From positions 1 to 64,000 of the forward strand of contig CANIVF010000009.1 in the NCBI GenBank assembly GCA_947470895.1: a DNA stretch of 64,000 nt, read 5' to 3'. Under the pieces are notes generated by a model, which was given only the letters and a program-made list of their open reading frames with translations, ran no database searches and was not told the origin of the DNA. Below are positions 43,536 to 51,041 of the stretch, in pieces; the stretch's first letter is position 1, and each line of letters starts with the position of its first letter. The translations under genes were made by a program, and so were the position numbers. The stretch comes from Bacteroidota bacterium. GTDB lineage: Bacteria; Bacteroidota; Bacteroidia; Cytophagales; Cyclobacteriaceae.

Positions 43536-43745
43536 TCAATTAGGATTAACCGTAGTGTATAGTTCACCCGATTGATTGACTGTGAGACCTATTTCTGAAC
43601 CATGATTGATTGTTACCAAATATTGCTCAGTGCCTTTCTTAACAACGGAATTCACTTTAAAGGTAAACCAATATTCTTCCGTTTGGCCATGTACTGAAAC
43701 TGTCATCAGACAGCCCATTAAAAAGCTACAAAAATTGATTTTCAT
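43536..43745 (-). CDS. Signal-peptide piece of the interrupted CHAT gene
   Basis: This 69-residue frame contains a clear signal peptide (about 1-20, cleaved after VHGQ) and the beginning of a beta domain (YWFTFKVNSVVKKGTEQYLV, INHGSEIGLTVNQSGELYTT) and ends at TGA. Alone it would be too short to fold as the full domain. It shows that the intact ancestor was exported. Confidence 0.5.
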   Translation of the reverse strand: MKINFCSFLMGCLMTVSVHGQTEEYWFTFKVNSVVKKGTEQYLVTINHGSEIGLTVNQSGELYTTVNPN

Positions 43746-43808
43746 TGCGATGAGAACATTGCTTGAAAATGTACGAACAATTTTTGTTCCGATTGGGGAA
43801 AATATTCA

Positions 43809-43839
43809 ATTATGAAGCATAATCCGTACTGGTACGGAT
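43809..43839. promoter_or_regulatory. Two abutting perfect palindromes upstream of the CHAT gene
   Basis: ATTATG-AAG-CATAAT (43809-43823) and ATCCGTAC-TG-GTACGGAT (43822-43839) overlap by two bases in the 132-bp gap before the CHAT start. No T-run follows on either strand, so they are better candidates for operator sites than for a terminator. Confidence 0.5.
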
Positions 43840-43877
43840 AGCCAGTATTCTAAAATCCTATGTTCCTGAAATTTCTG

Positions 43878-44654
43878 TCAGGAAAGAAAGCTGGTTGTTT
43901 CGGTTGCCGAGATTACGATATCATCTTCCCCTACTTCATCAAAAGGGTTCTCCAAATGATCCTGAATATTATCAAGGCTTACCAAAATGAAACTGTAAAG
44001 CACGGGCATCACATACTCCAACGAAGCAGAGTAGTCATGGAATGTGCTCGCAAAATAAGGACCATAGATGATGGGGAAAATATAAATGAACACCTTACTG
44101 TATGTTCTTAATGTGATTGGTGTTCTGTAGTTATGAATGATCTTCATGTTATCAAAGGCAATTATGATTTTGCTAACATACTGGCTCACTCTTGAAATTT
44201 CACCGCTCTGAACTCCATACTTCCTGAGCTCCATAGTCAACACCGAAAGTCTCGAGAATAATTCATACATCTTCTTTTCATTAGGGTTCCATTCAGGATT
44301 GTGATTGCTTTTAAACATGTCCCTCATCAGCGTCATCATTTCAAGAATAATCTGCTTGGTCTGGATTGGCAGGTCGTTATTCTTATCCGTTGTCCAATCC
44401 CTTGTGGCAAAATACAGAGCGACAGCGTGTCCTTTAAAATCAGCTAGCCGTTGCAGAGCTGTTTCCCTTCGGGTGTAGGCGGATCCGATTGAAAATACTA
44501 CAGGGAAAACAATGGCAACACCAACCAGCATATCAGGAAATTTGGCTGTGAACCCAAAATGAAAGCATAAATACGTAGATATTAATGCGAGCGCGGTAAT
44601 AATAAAAGTCTTATAGTTAATGATTGATGAGAAGCTTCGAAAAATTCGTTTCAT
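43878..44654 (-). CDS. Bestrophin-like membrane channel protein
   Basis: The 258-residue protein has two N-terminal spans (about 14-36 and 38-58), a long helical cytosolic region, and two more hydrophobic segments (about 185-205 and 215-232). The C-terminal VSLDNIQDHLENPFDEVGEDDI recalls the bestrophin block with NPFG-(E/D)-DDD, and TRRETALQRLADFKGHAVALYF fits the region after the pore helix. Bacterial bestrophins form pentameric ion channels. It is between the OmpA-like gene (99 bp upstream) and the CHAT gene (132 bp downstream), all on one strand. Family membership is likely but divergent. Confidence 0.6.
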   Translation of the reverse strand: MKRIFRSFSSIINYKTFIITALALISTYLCFHFGFTAKFPDMLVGVAIVFPVVFSIGSAYTRRETALQRLADFKGHAVALYFATRDWTTDKNNDLPIQTKQIILEMMTLMRDMFKSNHNPEWNPNEKKMYELFSRLSVLTMELRKYGVQSGEISRVSQYVSKIIIAFDNMKIIHNYRTPITLRTYSKVFIYIFPIIYGPYFASTFHDYSASLEYVMPVLYSFILVSLDNIQDHLENPFDEVGEDDIVISATETTSFLS

Positions 44655-44678
44655 ACCACATTTGCTTTAGATGTGGTA
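44654..44678 (-). promoter_or_regulatory. Hairpin ending at the bestrophin-like start codon
   Basis: On the minus strand TACCACAT (44671-44678 side) and ATGTGGTA (44654-44661 side) form a perfect 8-bp stem with a nine-base loop; the last base is the A of the ATG. It could control translation or be an operator. Confidence 0.45.
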
Positions 44679-44753
44679 ATTTTCCAAAAAGGAATTGATA
44701 ATACCTAATTGTTATTGATAAGTTAAGCTTTTAAAAATGACATTAGTCATAAG

Positions 44754-45944
44754 TTACTCAGCAAGAACCTCCACTTCTACGCGCACATTCCTTCTTGCTT
44801 TATCACTGTTTTTATCATGTAGCATACGACTGCCACCCCATCCCTTGGTTTCGATACGGTAGGCTGCAATTTGATTTGAAACAAGCCAGTCCTTTATTGT
44901 AATTGCTCGCTGAAGTGATAAGTCTCTTGCCGAACCTGAACCTGTTTTCACATCGGAGCTTAGCTTAAAGAAATTCTTACTCGGCCCCATCGAAATGATT
45001 CTTCCATTTCCACCACCATTAGTGTGCCCATGTAATCTTATCCGATATGCTTGGTTGCTCTTCAACATATCCAACAACTTACCCAATTCATATTTCGATT
45101 CGGGCAACATTACGGTTGCATCGTTAAAAAAGTATACATTGTAAAGAGTTTCAATGTCCCCTTTATGCAACCTGTCCACGTCAAACATAATAATATAATG
45201 ATCGTCATCCCATCGTACATAATCAGGAATGCTATCCTTTAAAGTTTGCAGACTCAGCTCATGTTGAACCTTTCTATATCCAAAAGAATTTCCTACCAAA
45301 GTTACTTTCCCGTTTTTTGTTTTTGGATATGGGATAGATACCAACTGATTCCCTTTTTCCCTCTTCAATAACGTGGATTTCTCCGTGTCTATAATTTCTA
45401 CTTCTCCCTCTACGGGCTCGCTATTGTTAGGATTATAGAGACGGAAAATTACTTTGGCATCGGGCAGTGGTGATGACTTCTTTTCTTCAACCTTTAATTT
45501 TACTTTGTCCTTTTCGTATTTCGTAACCTCCACATTACTTTCCACCGGTGTTATTGTTTTCTTCTGTACAATTTCTTCTGGCTGAATGTCTGGCTTTCGT
45601 ACTTCCGCTGTTGAGATTAAATCTTTCATGATACGAACCCAAGCCTTATCAAAGCCTGCGTCTTTACGTGTGTTGAGCATAACACGGATTGACTCATTGA
45701 AGTCTGTATAATAATCAAGATAAACGTAATAGAAATTGCGTGAAAGATCGAAACCGTATTTAGAATGTAAACCACCCCTATTTAACGTTTCTGAGTAATC
45801 GATCATATACTTTTCCTGCCCGATTCGATAAGCTGCCACCACAATGTAGTAGCCTTTGGGTAACGGATCTCCTATATGGGATTCATTTCTTGCCGAAATA
45901 AAGACATAGCCAAGCAAAGCAAAGACTAAAGCATTTCTTTTCAT
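44754..45944 (-). CDS. OmpA-family protein with SPOR-like N-terminal region
   Basis: The 396-residue protein has a signal segment (about 1-17), an N-terminal region whose start (LPKGYYIVVAAYRIGQEKYM) resembles a SPOR/peptidoglycan-binding domain (about 28-105), a linker rich in K and E (about 125-160), a beta domain and a C-terminal OmpA domain (about 270-396) with YNVYFFNDATVMLP, RLHGHTNGGGNGR, LSLQRAITIKDWL and KARRNVRVEVEV. It would tie the outer membrane or an envelope complex to peptidoglycan. It is the first gene of the minus-strand set with the bestrophin-like and CHAT genes. Confidence 0.85.
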   Translation of the reverse strand: MKRNALVFALLGYVFISARNESHIGDPLPKGYYIVVAAYRIGQEKYMIDYSETLNRGGLHSKYGFDLSRNFYYVYLDYYTDFNESIRVMLNTRKDAGFDKAWVRIMKDLISTAEVRKPDIQPEEIVQKKTITPVESNVEVTKYEKDKVKLKVEEKKSSPLPDAKVIFRLYNPNNSEPVEGEVEIIDTEKSTLLKREKGNQLVSIPYPKTKNGKVTLVGNSFGYRKVQHELSLQTLKDSIPDYVRWDDDHYIIMFDVDRLHKGDIETLYNVYFFNDATVMLPESKYELGKLLDMLKSNQAYRIRLHGHTNGGGNGRIISMGPSKNFFKLSSDVKTGSGSARDLSLQRAITIKDWLVSNQIAAYRIETKGWGGSRMLHDKNSDKARRNVRVEVEVLAE

Positions 45945-46009
45945 GGGTTAGATTTTGATCAATTAAAGATTACCTAAAAACATGAATTTTCCAATGAAGA
46001 ACAGTTCCT

Positions 46010-46960
46010 TCACTTAATCCATGCTTTCAAAAAACCAAATCCGTAGCCAATCATTTGAACAAAAACAGAAGGAATACTCAACCATGCTACTTGCCATGAT
46101 CGAGTGTTGATATAACAATCAACTGCTACCATCAATACATAGATACCATACAGTAGTGAGACAAGATAGGCACCTGAGAAAATACTAAACCATAAAATGG
46201 GTATGGTTACTAAACCCAAAAGAAAAAACGCTGGGAACCAATGTGTAATCTTTACTTCACCCGGGTGTTTGCGCCCTACCCAAATTCTACCTTTTCCAAA
46301 ATTAGAAACCTGCCTGAAAAATTGCACCAGCGATGTTCTCCTTTTATGATATACGAATGCATCCTGAATGAGTGATGTTTTAAAACCTTGCTTCCTGATT
46401 CGTATGCTTAATTCAATGTCTTCCGCAAAGCGATCAAAATGAAATCCTTTTGTTGCTTCAAATACTTCACGACTCATACCCATGTTAAAGCTACGAGGTT
46501 GAAATGCTTTTTGATTTCCGCCACGAATGCCACCCGTAGTTAATGTGGATGACATTGTGAATGCCATGGCTTGCTGCAGCGGAGTGAAATCCTTCATGCC
46601 CCGATCGGGGCCACCCCAGGCATCTGTCTTTTCTTTTTCCAAAAACGATTCTACAGCTTCAAAATAATGAGGAGGAAGAATGCAGTCACTGTCAAACACG
46701 ACAAAGTATTTTCCTCGTGCATTTTCAAAACCAAAATTACGGCTCGGCCCTGGGCCCGTATTGGGTTTAAAGAAATACCGAATAGAAAGTTTGCCTGAAT
46801 ATTGTTCAAACACATGCTCACTCCTCACGGTTGATCCGTCTTCTACCAACACGACTTCAAAATCCTGAATCGTTTGTCGTGTCAGGCTTTCCAATAGCTC
46901 AGCCACTTCCTGTGGGCGGTTATATACCGGAACGATGACCGAATAGGTTGGCTGACTCAT
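46010..46960 (-). CDS. Family 2 glycosyltransferase
   Basis: The 316-residue protein is a GT-A glycosyltransferase: SVIVPVYNRPQEVAELLESL at the start (nucleotide-sugar binding), FVVFDSDCILPPHYF with a DxD-type motif, and WGGPDRGMKDFTPL then ED in FAEDIELSIRIRKQGF as acceptor-site marks. Two or three C-terminal spans (about 235-310) anchor it in the inner membrane. Sugar and acceptor are unknown; a role in polysaccharide or lipid glycosylation is usual. It follows the OmpA-like gene's upstream side on the same strand with a 65-bp gap. Confidence 0.92.
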   Translation of the reverse strand: MSQPTYSVIVPVYNRPQEVAELLESLTRQTIQDFEVVLVEDGSTVRSEHVFEQYSGKLSIRYFFKPNTGPGPSRNFGFENARGKYFVVFDSDCILPPHYFEAVESFLEKEKTDAWGGPDRGMKDFTPLQQAMAFTMSSTLTTGGIRGGNQKAFQPRSFNMGMSREVFEATKGFHFDRFAEDIELSIRIRKQGFKTSLIQDAFVYHKRRTSLVQFFRQVSNFGKGRIWVGRKHPGEVKITHWFPAFFLLGLVTIPILWFSIFSGAYLVSLLYGIYVLMVAVDCYINTRSWQVAWLSIPSVFVQMIGYGFGFLKAWIK

Positions 46961-47065
46961 GGCAACAAAAATAGTGATTAAGACGGATTGCGCTTGGGCT
47001 ATTCATCATCACAAAATGCCTTTATAACTCTTATTCCTTTTGTACCTTTCAAGAAATCATCCGTC

Positions 47066-47578
47066 ATGAGAATTATTGTAACTCTTATTGCATCACTTCT
47101 GGCATTCAGTAACATTGCGCAGACAAAGAATTATGTAAATGGCACCAAAACCGTTGAATCGACAATTACCACATTATACGAGGTAATTTCCGGAGGGCCT
47201 GGTGTGGAGCGTGATTGGGCACGGTTTAAAAATCTATTTAAACCCGAAGGGCGACTCATTCCCACCAGAAAAGATGATCAAGGCAATCTAATTATTAAAG
47301 CCCTTAGCCCCGATGAATACATCGAGATTTTTACACCTCGTATCGTTACTGGTTTTTTTGAGCGCGAACTCCATAGAACCGTGGAGGAATTCGGAACGGT
47401 AGTCCATGAGTTCAGCACCTATGAAACACGGGATAAGCAAGATTGGCCGGCAACCAACCGAGGCATCAATAGCATTCAACTTTTCAATGACAACAACCGC
47501 AATTACATCGTGAGTGTGTATTGGTGTGCCGAAAACATCGGATTTGAATTGCCTAAAAAATGTTTAACGAAAAATTGA
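47066..47578 (+). CDS. Exported NTF2/SnoaL-like protein
   Basis: I start at the ATG at 47066, which gives a signal peptide (MRIIVTLIASLLAFSNIAQ); the frame is open from 46988. The 170-residue product is a single alpha+beta domain with TTLYEVISGGPGVERDWARFKNLF, then YIEIFTPRIVTGFFEREL and strands IVSVYWCAENIGFELPKK, like an NTF2/SnoaL-type fold. Such proteins bind small ligands or have scattered enzymatic roles. Its end overlaps the start of the open frame of the peptidase gene, so the two are probably cotranscribed. Confidence 0.75.
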   Translation: MRIIVTLIASLLAFSNIAQTKNYVNGTKTVESTITTLYEVISGGPGVERDWARFKNLFKPEGRLIPTRKDDQGNLIIKALSPDEYIEIFTPRIVTGFFERELHRTVEEFGTVVHEFSTYETRDKQDWPATNRGINSIQLFNDNNRNYIVSVYWCAENIGFELPKKCLTKN

Positions 47579-47610
47579 GACGGTTAAGTGCAAAAACACC
47601 TCATCCCTTT

Positions 47611-49140
47611 ATGACCATTAAAATGAAAAATGTTGCCGCATTAGTTTTTCTGTTGTTTGCTTTTTGTTCTGTTGAAGCACAACGTTCTAAAAATTCTAAT
47701 CTGGATAAAATTGCCAATAAACATGGCATCCATTCGTTTAAAGAATTCTATGAACTACTAAGCTTGAGTAATGATGCTCATTTTCCTGAGGACATTGAGA
47801 AAAATGTTCAATGGTGTGAATCCGCTTTCGCAAAGCGTGGCTTCATCACCAAACGATTGAATACACCAACGGTTCCTCTTTTACTGGCTGAGCGCTCGGT
47901 TAAAAATGCAAAGAAGACGGTGTTGATCTACTTGCAAATTGATGGACAGCCAGTGAGCCACACGCAATGGGAACAAGAAAGTCCGTGGAAACCAACACTA
48001 AAAGAAAAAGATGCCAGTGGAAAATGGAATGCGATTGCGTTCGAAAGATTGTACGAAGACCCTGATCCTGATTGGCGCATTTTTGCACGAGCTACTTCCG
48101 ATGCCAAAGGTCCCGCTATGGCCTTTCTTGCATCGCTGGATGCATTGAATGAGTTGAAGGCAGAGCCAAATTATAATATGAAAGTGATTATGGACTTCGA
48201 AGAAGAGTTAGGATCACCCAATTTGCCAGCAGCTGTAACACAATACAAGACTGAATTAGCTTCAGATATGTTGATCATCTTTGACGGACCTCGGCATGTG
48301 AGTAATCAACCCACGCTAAGTTTTGGTGCACGCGGTATCTGCGAAATCACGCTCACTACGTTTGGTCCGCGAGTGCCTGTGCATAGCGGCAATTATGGAA
48401 ACTATACACCGAATCCAGCCTTGCGCCTTTCCAGGTTATTGTCTTCCATGAAAGATGATGATGGCCGGGTAACCATTCCCGGATTCTATGAAGGTATCGT
48501 GCTCAGTGAAGAGGAAAAGAAAATATTGATGCAAGTACCAGACGATGAAAATGAGATCAGGAAGTTTTTAGGAATTGCCCAGCCGGATAAAATCGGTGAC
48601 AACTTTCAGGAATCACTGCAATATCCGACCTTAAATATTCGTGGGATGGATGCGCTATTCATAGGCAAAGAAGCCCGAACCCTGATACCTGCAACAGCCA
48701 CCGCTGAAATCGATATTCGCTTAGTGCCCACCAGCCATGCAGAAAGATTGATTGGTCTCGTGAAAAAACATATTGAAGAACAAGGTTATTACCTCGTTGA
48801 CAAAGAACCTACTGAAGAGGAGCGCATGAAGTATCCAAAAATTGCAGCTTTTCAATCCAGCATTTCGTATGGAGCATTTCAAACACCCTATAATTCAGAA
48901 ACTGGCATGTGGCTTAGTAAAGCCATGGTGAGAGCTTTTGGAAAGGAACCGATTAAGATTCGAATTGGTGGAGGTTCAATTCCTATTTCACCATTTGTGA
49001 TTACATTGGCAATTCCAGCCGTAGCCGTGCCCATTGTAAATGCCGATAATAATCAACATGCTGAGAATGAAAACATAAGGGTTGGAAATTACATTGATGG
49101 AGTCAAAACATTTTTAGCCATCATGTTGGAAAAACTCTGA
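47611..49140 (+). CDS. M20-family peptidase, exported
   Basis: ATG codons at 47611 and 47623 both give a signal peptide (MKNVAALVFLLFAFCSVEAQ); the frame is open from 47560. The 509-residue product is an M20 metallopeptidase: the catalytic glutamate pair is in IMDFEEELGSPN, the bridging region RATSDAKGPAMAFLASLDAL is present, a dimerisation domain follows, and the last ligand is in NNQHAENENIRVG. The first metal block reads YLQIDGQPVSH where the family normally has G-H-x-D, so one zinc histidine is replaced by Q. The enzyme may be altered or the block may be lineage-specific. Confidence 0.88.
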   Translation: MTIKMKNVAALVFLLFAFCSVEAQRSKNSNLDKIANKHGIHSFKEFYELLSLSNDAHFPEDIEKNVQWCESAFAKRGFITKRLNTPTVPLLLAERSVKNAKKTVLIYLQIDGQPVSHTQWEQESPWKPTLKEKDASGKWNAIAFERLYEDPDPDWRIFARATSDAKGPAMAFLASLDALNELKAEPNYNMKVIMDFEEELGSPNLPAAVTQYKTELASDMLIIFDGPRHVSNQPTLSFGARGICEITLTTFGPRVPVHSGNYGNYTPNPALRLSRLLSSMKDDDGRVTIPGFYEGIVLSEEEKKILMQVPDDENEIRKFLGIAQPDKIGDNFQESLQYPTLNIRGMDALFIGKEARTLIPATATAEIDIRLVPTSHAERLIGLVKKHIEEQGYYLVDKEPTEEERMKYPKIAAFQSSISYGAFQTPYNSETGMWLSKAMVRAFGKEPIKIRIGGGSIPISPFVITLAIPAVAVPIVNADNNQHAENENIRVGNYIDGVKTFLAIMLEKL

Positions 49141-49232
49141 GAATTGGTGTCGTGATTATTTTACGAACAATTTGTTAAAAAAATAGAGCCACCGATAACC
49201 ATAATCCAGCAACTGATTTTATCTTGCACCCG

Positions 49233-50345
49233 ATGGAGAACTTCGTAGTTTCAGCGCGTAAATACCGGCCTTTAGGGTTTGAAGAAGTAGTGGGCCAGGA
49301 GCACATTACCACTACGCTGAAAAATGCTATTGATAACAGTAAGGTCGCCCAGGCACTTTTGTTCTGCGGACCACGAGGTGTAGGTAAAACTACCTGCGCT
49401 CGCATTGTAGCCCGCATGATCAACGGCTTCGAAGAAAAAGCAGAAGTCAATTCCCTCAACATCTTTGAACTTGATGCCGCTTCCAACAACTCGGTGGATG
49501 ATATACGCAATCTGATAGAACAAGTACGCTACCCACCTCAGTTTGGAAAATACAAGGTCTATATCATTGACGAGGTTCATATGTTGTCTCCTTCGGCCTT
49601 CAATGCGTTTTTGAAGACCCTGGAAGAACCACCTCCATACGCGATCTTCATTCTGGCTACTACCGAAAAGCATAAGGTGATACCCACCATTCTTTCACGT
49701 TGTCAGATTTTTGATTTCAACCGTATTCAGGTTTCTGACATTGCTCGTCAGTTAAAGAAAGTGGCTGATCGTGAAAAAATAAAAGTAGAAGACGAGGCGT
49801 TGCACCTGATTGCACAAAAAGCCGATGGTGCTTTGCGCGATGCACTCTCTATTTTCGATTTGATGGTCACGTTCTCTTCGGGCAAGGAGGTGACGTTTAA
49901 AGATGTGCTTAACAACCTGCACATTCTCGATTACGATTATTATTTCAAAGTAGTGGATGGCTTGCTTACTGAAAATCATACACAGCCATTATTGATTCTG
50001 GACGAAATCTTAAAAAAGGGATTTGATACGCACAATTTTATTGTAGGATTGAGCGAGCATGTAAGAAACCTTTTGATCTCTCAGGATGCGCGCACCATTA
50101 ATCTGATGGAAGTACCCGACAGCATTAAGAAAAAGTACTTAGATCAGGCGAATGTATTGTCACCCTCACTTCTTCTTTCGTGGTTGAACATTGCCAATCA
50201 GTGCGACATCAATTATAAGAGCAGCAAAAATCAGCGTCTGTTGGTAGAGCTGGCTTTAATGAAGATGGCACACATTCAGGAAGTGTTCAAGGGCTCTTCA
50301 TCGCCTGCAACAGCGGAAGCTGGGTTAAAAAAAAAATTGAACTAA
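49233..50345 (+). CDS. dnaX: DNA polymerase III gamma product of dnaX (unshifted frame)
   Basis: From the ATG at 49233 the zero frame gives 370 residues, ending two codons after an A10 run. It carries the clamp-loader ATPase: Walker A GPRGVGKTT, DEVHML (Walker B), sensor 1 region ATTEKHKVIPTILSRCQ with the SRC motif, and domain III helices. The cysteines of the usual zinc module between Walker A and the following strand are absent (RMINGFEEKAEVNSLNIFELD). This short product would be the gamma subunit if frameshifting occurs. The domain III tail before the run is SSSPATAEAGLKKK. Confidence 0.9.
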   Translation: MENFVVSARKYRPLGFEEVVGQEHITTTLKNAIDNSKVAQALLFCGPRGVGKTTCARIVARMINGFEEKAEVNSLNIFELDAASNNSVDDIRNLIEQVRYPPQFGKYKVYIIDEVHMLSPSAFNAFLKTLEEPPPYAIFILATTEKHKVIPTILSRCQIFDFNRIQVSDIARQLKKVADREKIKVEDEALHLIAQKADGALRDALSIFDLMVTFSSGKEVTFKDVLNNLHILDYDYYFKVVDGLLTENHTQPLLILDEILKKGFDTHNFIVGLSEHVRNLLISQDARTINLMEVPDSIKKKYLDQANVLSPSLLLSWLNIANQCDINYKSSKNQRLLVELALMKMAHIQEVFKGSSSPATAEAGLKKKLN

Positions 50346-50953
50346 GTACTGAAGATCAAAGGACTCTTGCCATTCCCGACAAGGAAGAACCAAGTAAGCA
50401 AAAAGTTACCGAACCAGTTCTGTCTGCCTCACCTTCTACCCCTGTAGTTGAAAAAGAAGTTCCTGTTCAAAAGGCTACTCCACCAAAGGAAAACGCGCGG
50501 CCCAAGACCACAATCAATCTCACCAACATTTTAAAACCTCAAGTAAAAACCGAAGAAGTAAAAGAAGAACAAAAAGGGCCAGCACCGAAACAAGACGATC
50601 CCATTATAGAAAGTAAACTTCGTAAGGTATGGAAAGAATATGCCGAAGAAAGAAAAAGTCAGGTTGCCGAGTATCACATACTCAGCCAAACGTTCACCAT
50701 AAAAAATAATTTGATTACTCTTTTTCTCAATAATCCAATTGAGGAACCTTTACTGCAAGGAATGAAATCGGATTTCGTGGGTTTTTTACGAGAAAAACTT
50801 AATAACAGCACACTTCAAATTGAAGGCGAATTGCAACAACATAATACAAAAAGGAAAGCCTACACAAACAAAGAAAAGTTTGATTACTTGGTGGATAAAA
50901 ATCCCTACATCAAAGAGCTACAAGAAAAATTAGGTCTCGATCCGGATTATTAA
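49233..50953 (+). CDS. dnaX: dnaX full-length tau product via -1 shift at A10
   Basis: A one-base backward slip in the A10 run (50327-50336) joins the gamma frame to a downstream frame that stays open to 50953, giving about 573 residues. I translated the joining region; it contains no stop. The extra part has a proline/lysine-rich linker and a C-terminal alpha-helical domain (ESKLRKVWKEYAEERKSQVA then LFLNNPIEEPLLQGMKSDF) typical of tau, which binds polymerase alpha and DnaB. Adding one A by RNA polymerase slippage would have the same result. A simple homopolymer error in the sequence is the alternative. Confidence 0.8.
50327..50336 (+). promoter_or_regulatory. dnaX: A10 slippery sequence in dnaX
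   Basis: TTAAAAAAAAAATTGAACTAA has ten A followed by an in-frame TAA two codons later, the same arrangement as E. coli and Thermus dnaX. No clear Shine-Dalgarno-like stimulator or strong downstream stem is visible, which favours transcriptional slippage. Confidence 0.7.
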
Positions 50954-51041
50954 CGTTTCTTGAATTACAAATTCACTGATCAGTCTTTCCAAAATTTTTG
51001 ATCCTGAAAATGAGTGAAGGGGTAAAAGAGTAGGATGGATT

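Larger units (their letters stand above)
38148..43745 (-). pseudogene. Giant exported TPR-CHAT protease gene interrupted by three in-frame stops
   Basis: One minus-strand reading frame of 1,866 codons runs from an ATG with a signal peptide (MKINFCSFLMGCLMTVSVHG) at 43745 to a stop at 38148. It is broken at codon 70 (TGA, 43536-43538), codon 207 (TAA, 43125-43127) and codon 1308 (TAG, 39822-39824). I translated across each stop: the frame continues without any shift, and protein-like sequence joins on both sides. Order: signal, small beta domain (about 22-200), very long TPR array (about 230-1500), CHAT caspase-like domain with H1727 (FATHGN) and C1776 (LSACQTA) (numbered over stops). It may be a recent pseudogene, a gene expressed in pieces, or an error-bearing assembly; readthrough is unproven. 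Confidence 0.75.

Noticed and set aside
38148-45944. Calling the CHAT locus a gasdermin or CRISPR-linked defence system
   Set aside because: No gasdermin-like, cas or nuclease gene is visible nearby, and the ancestor had a signal peptide, which does not fit a cytoplasmic defence effector.
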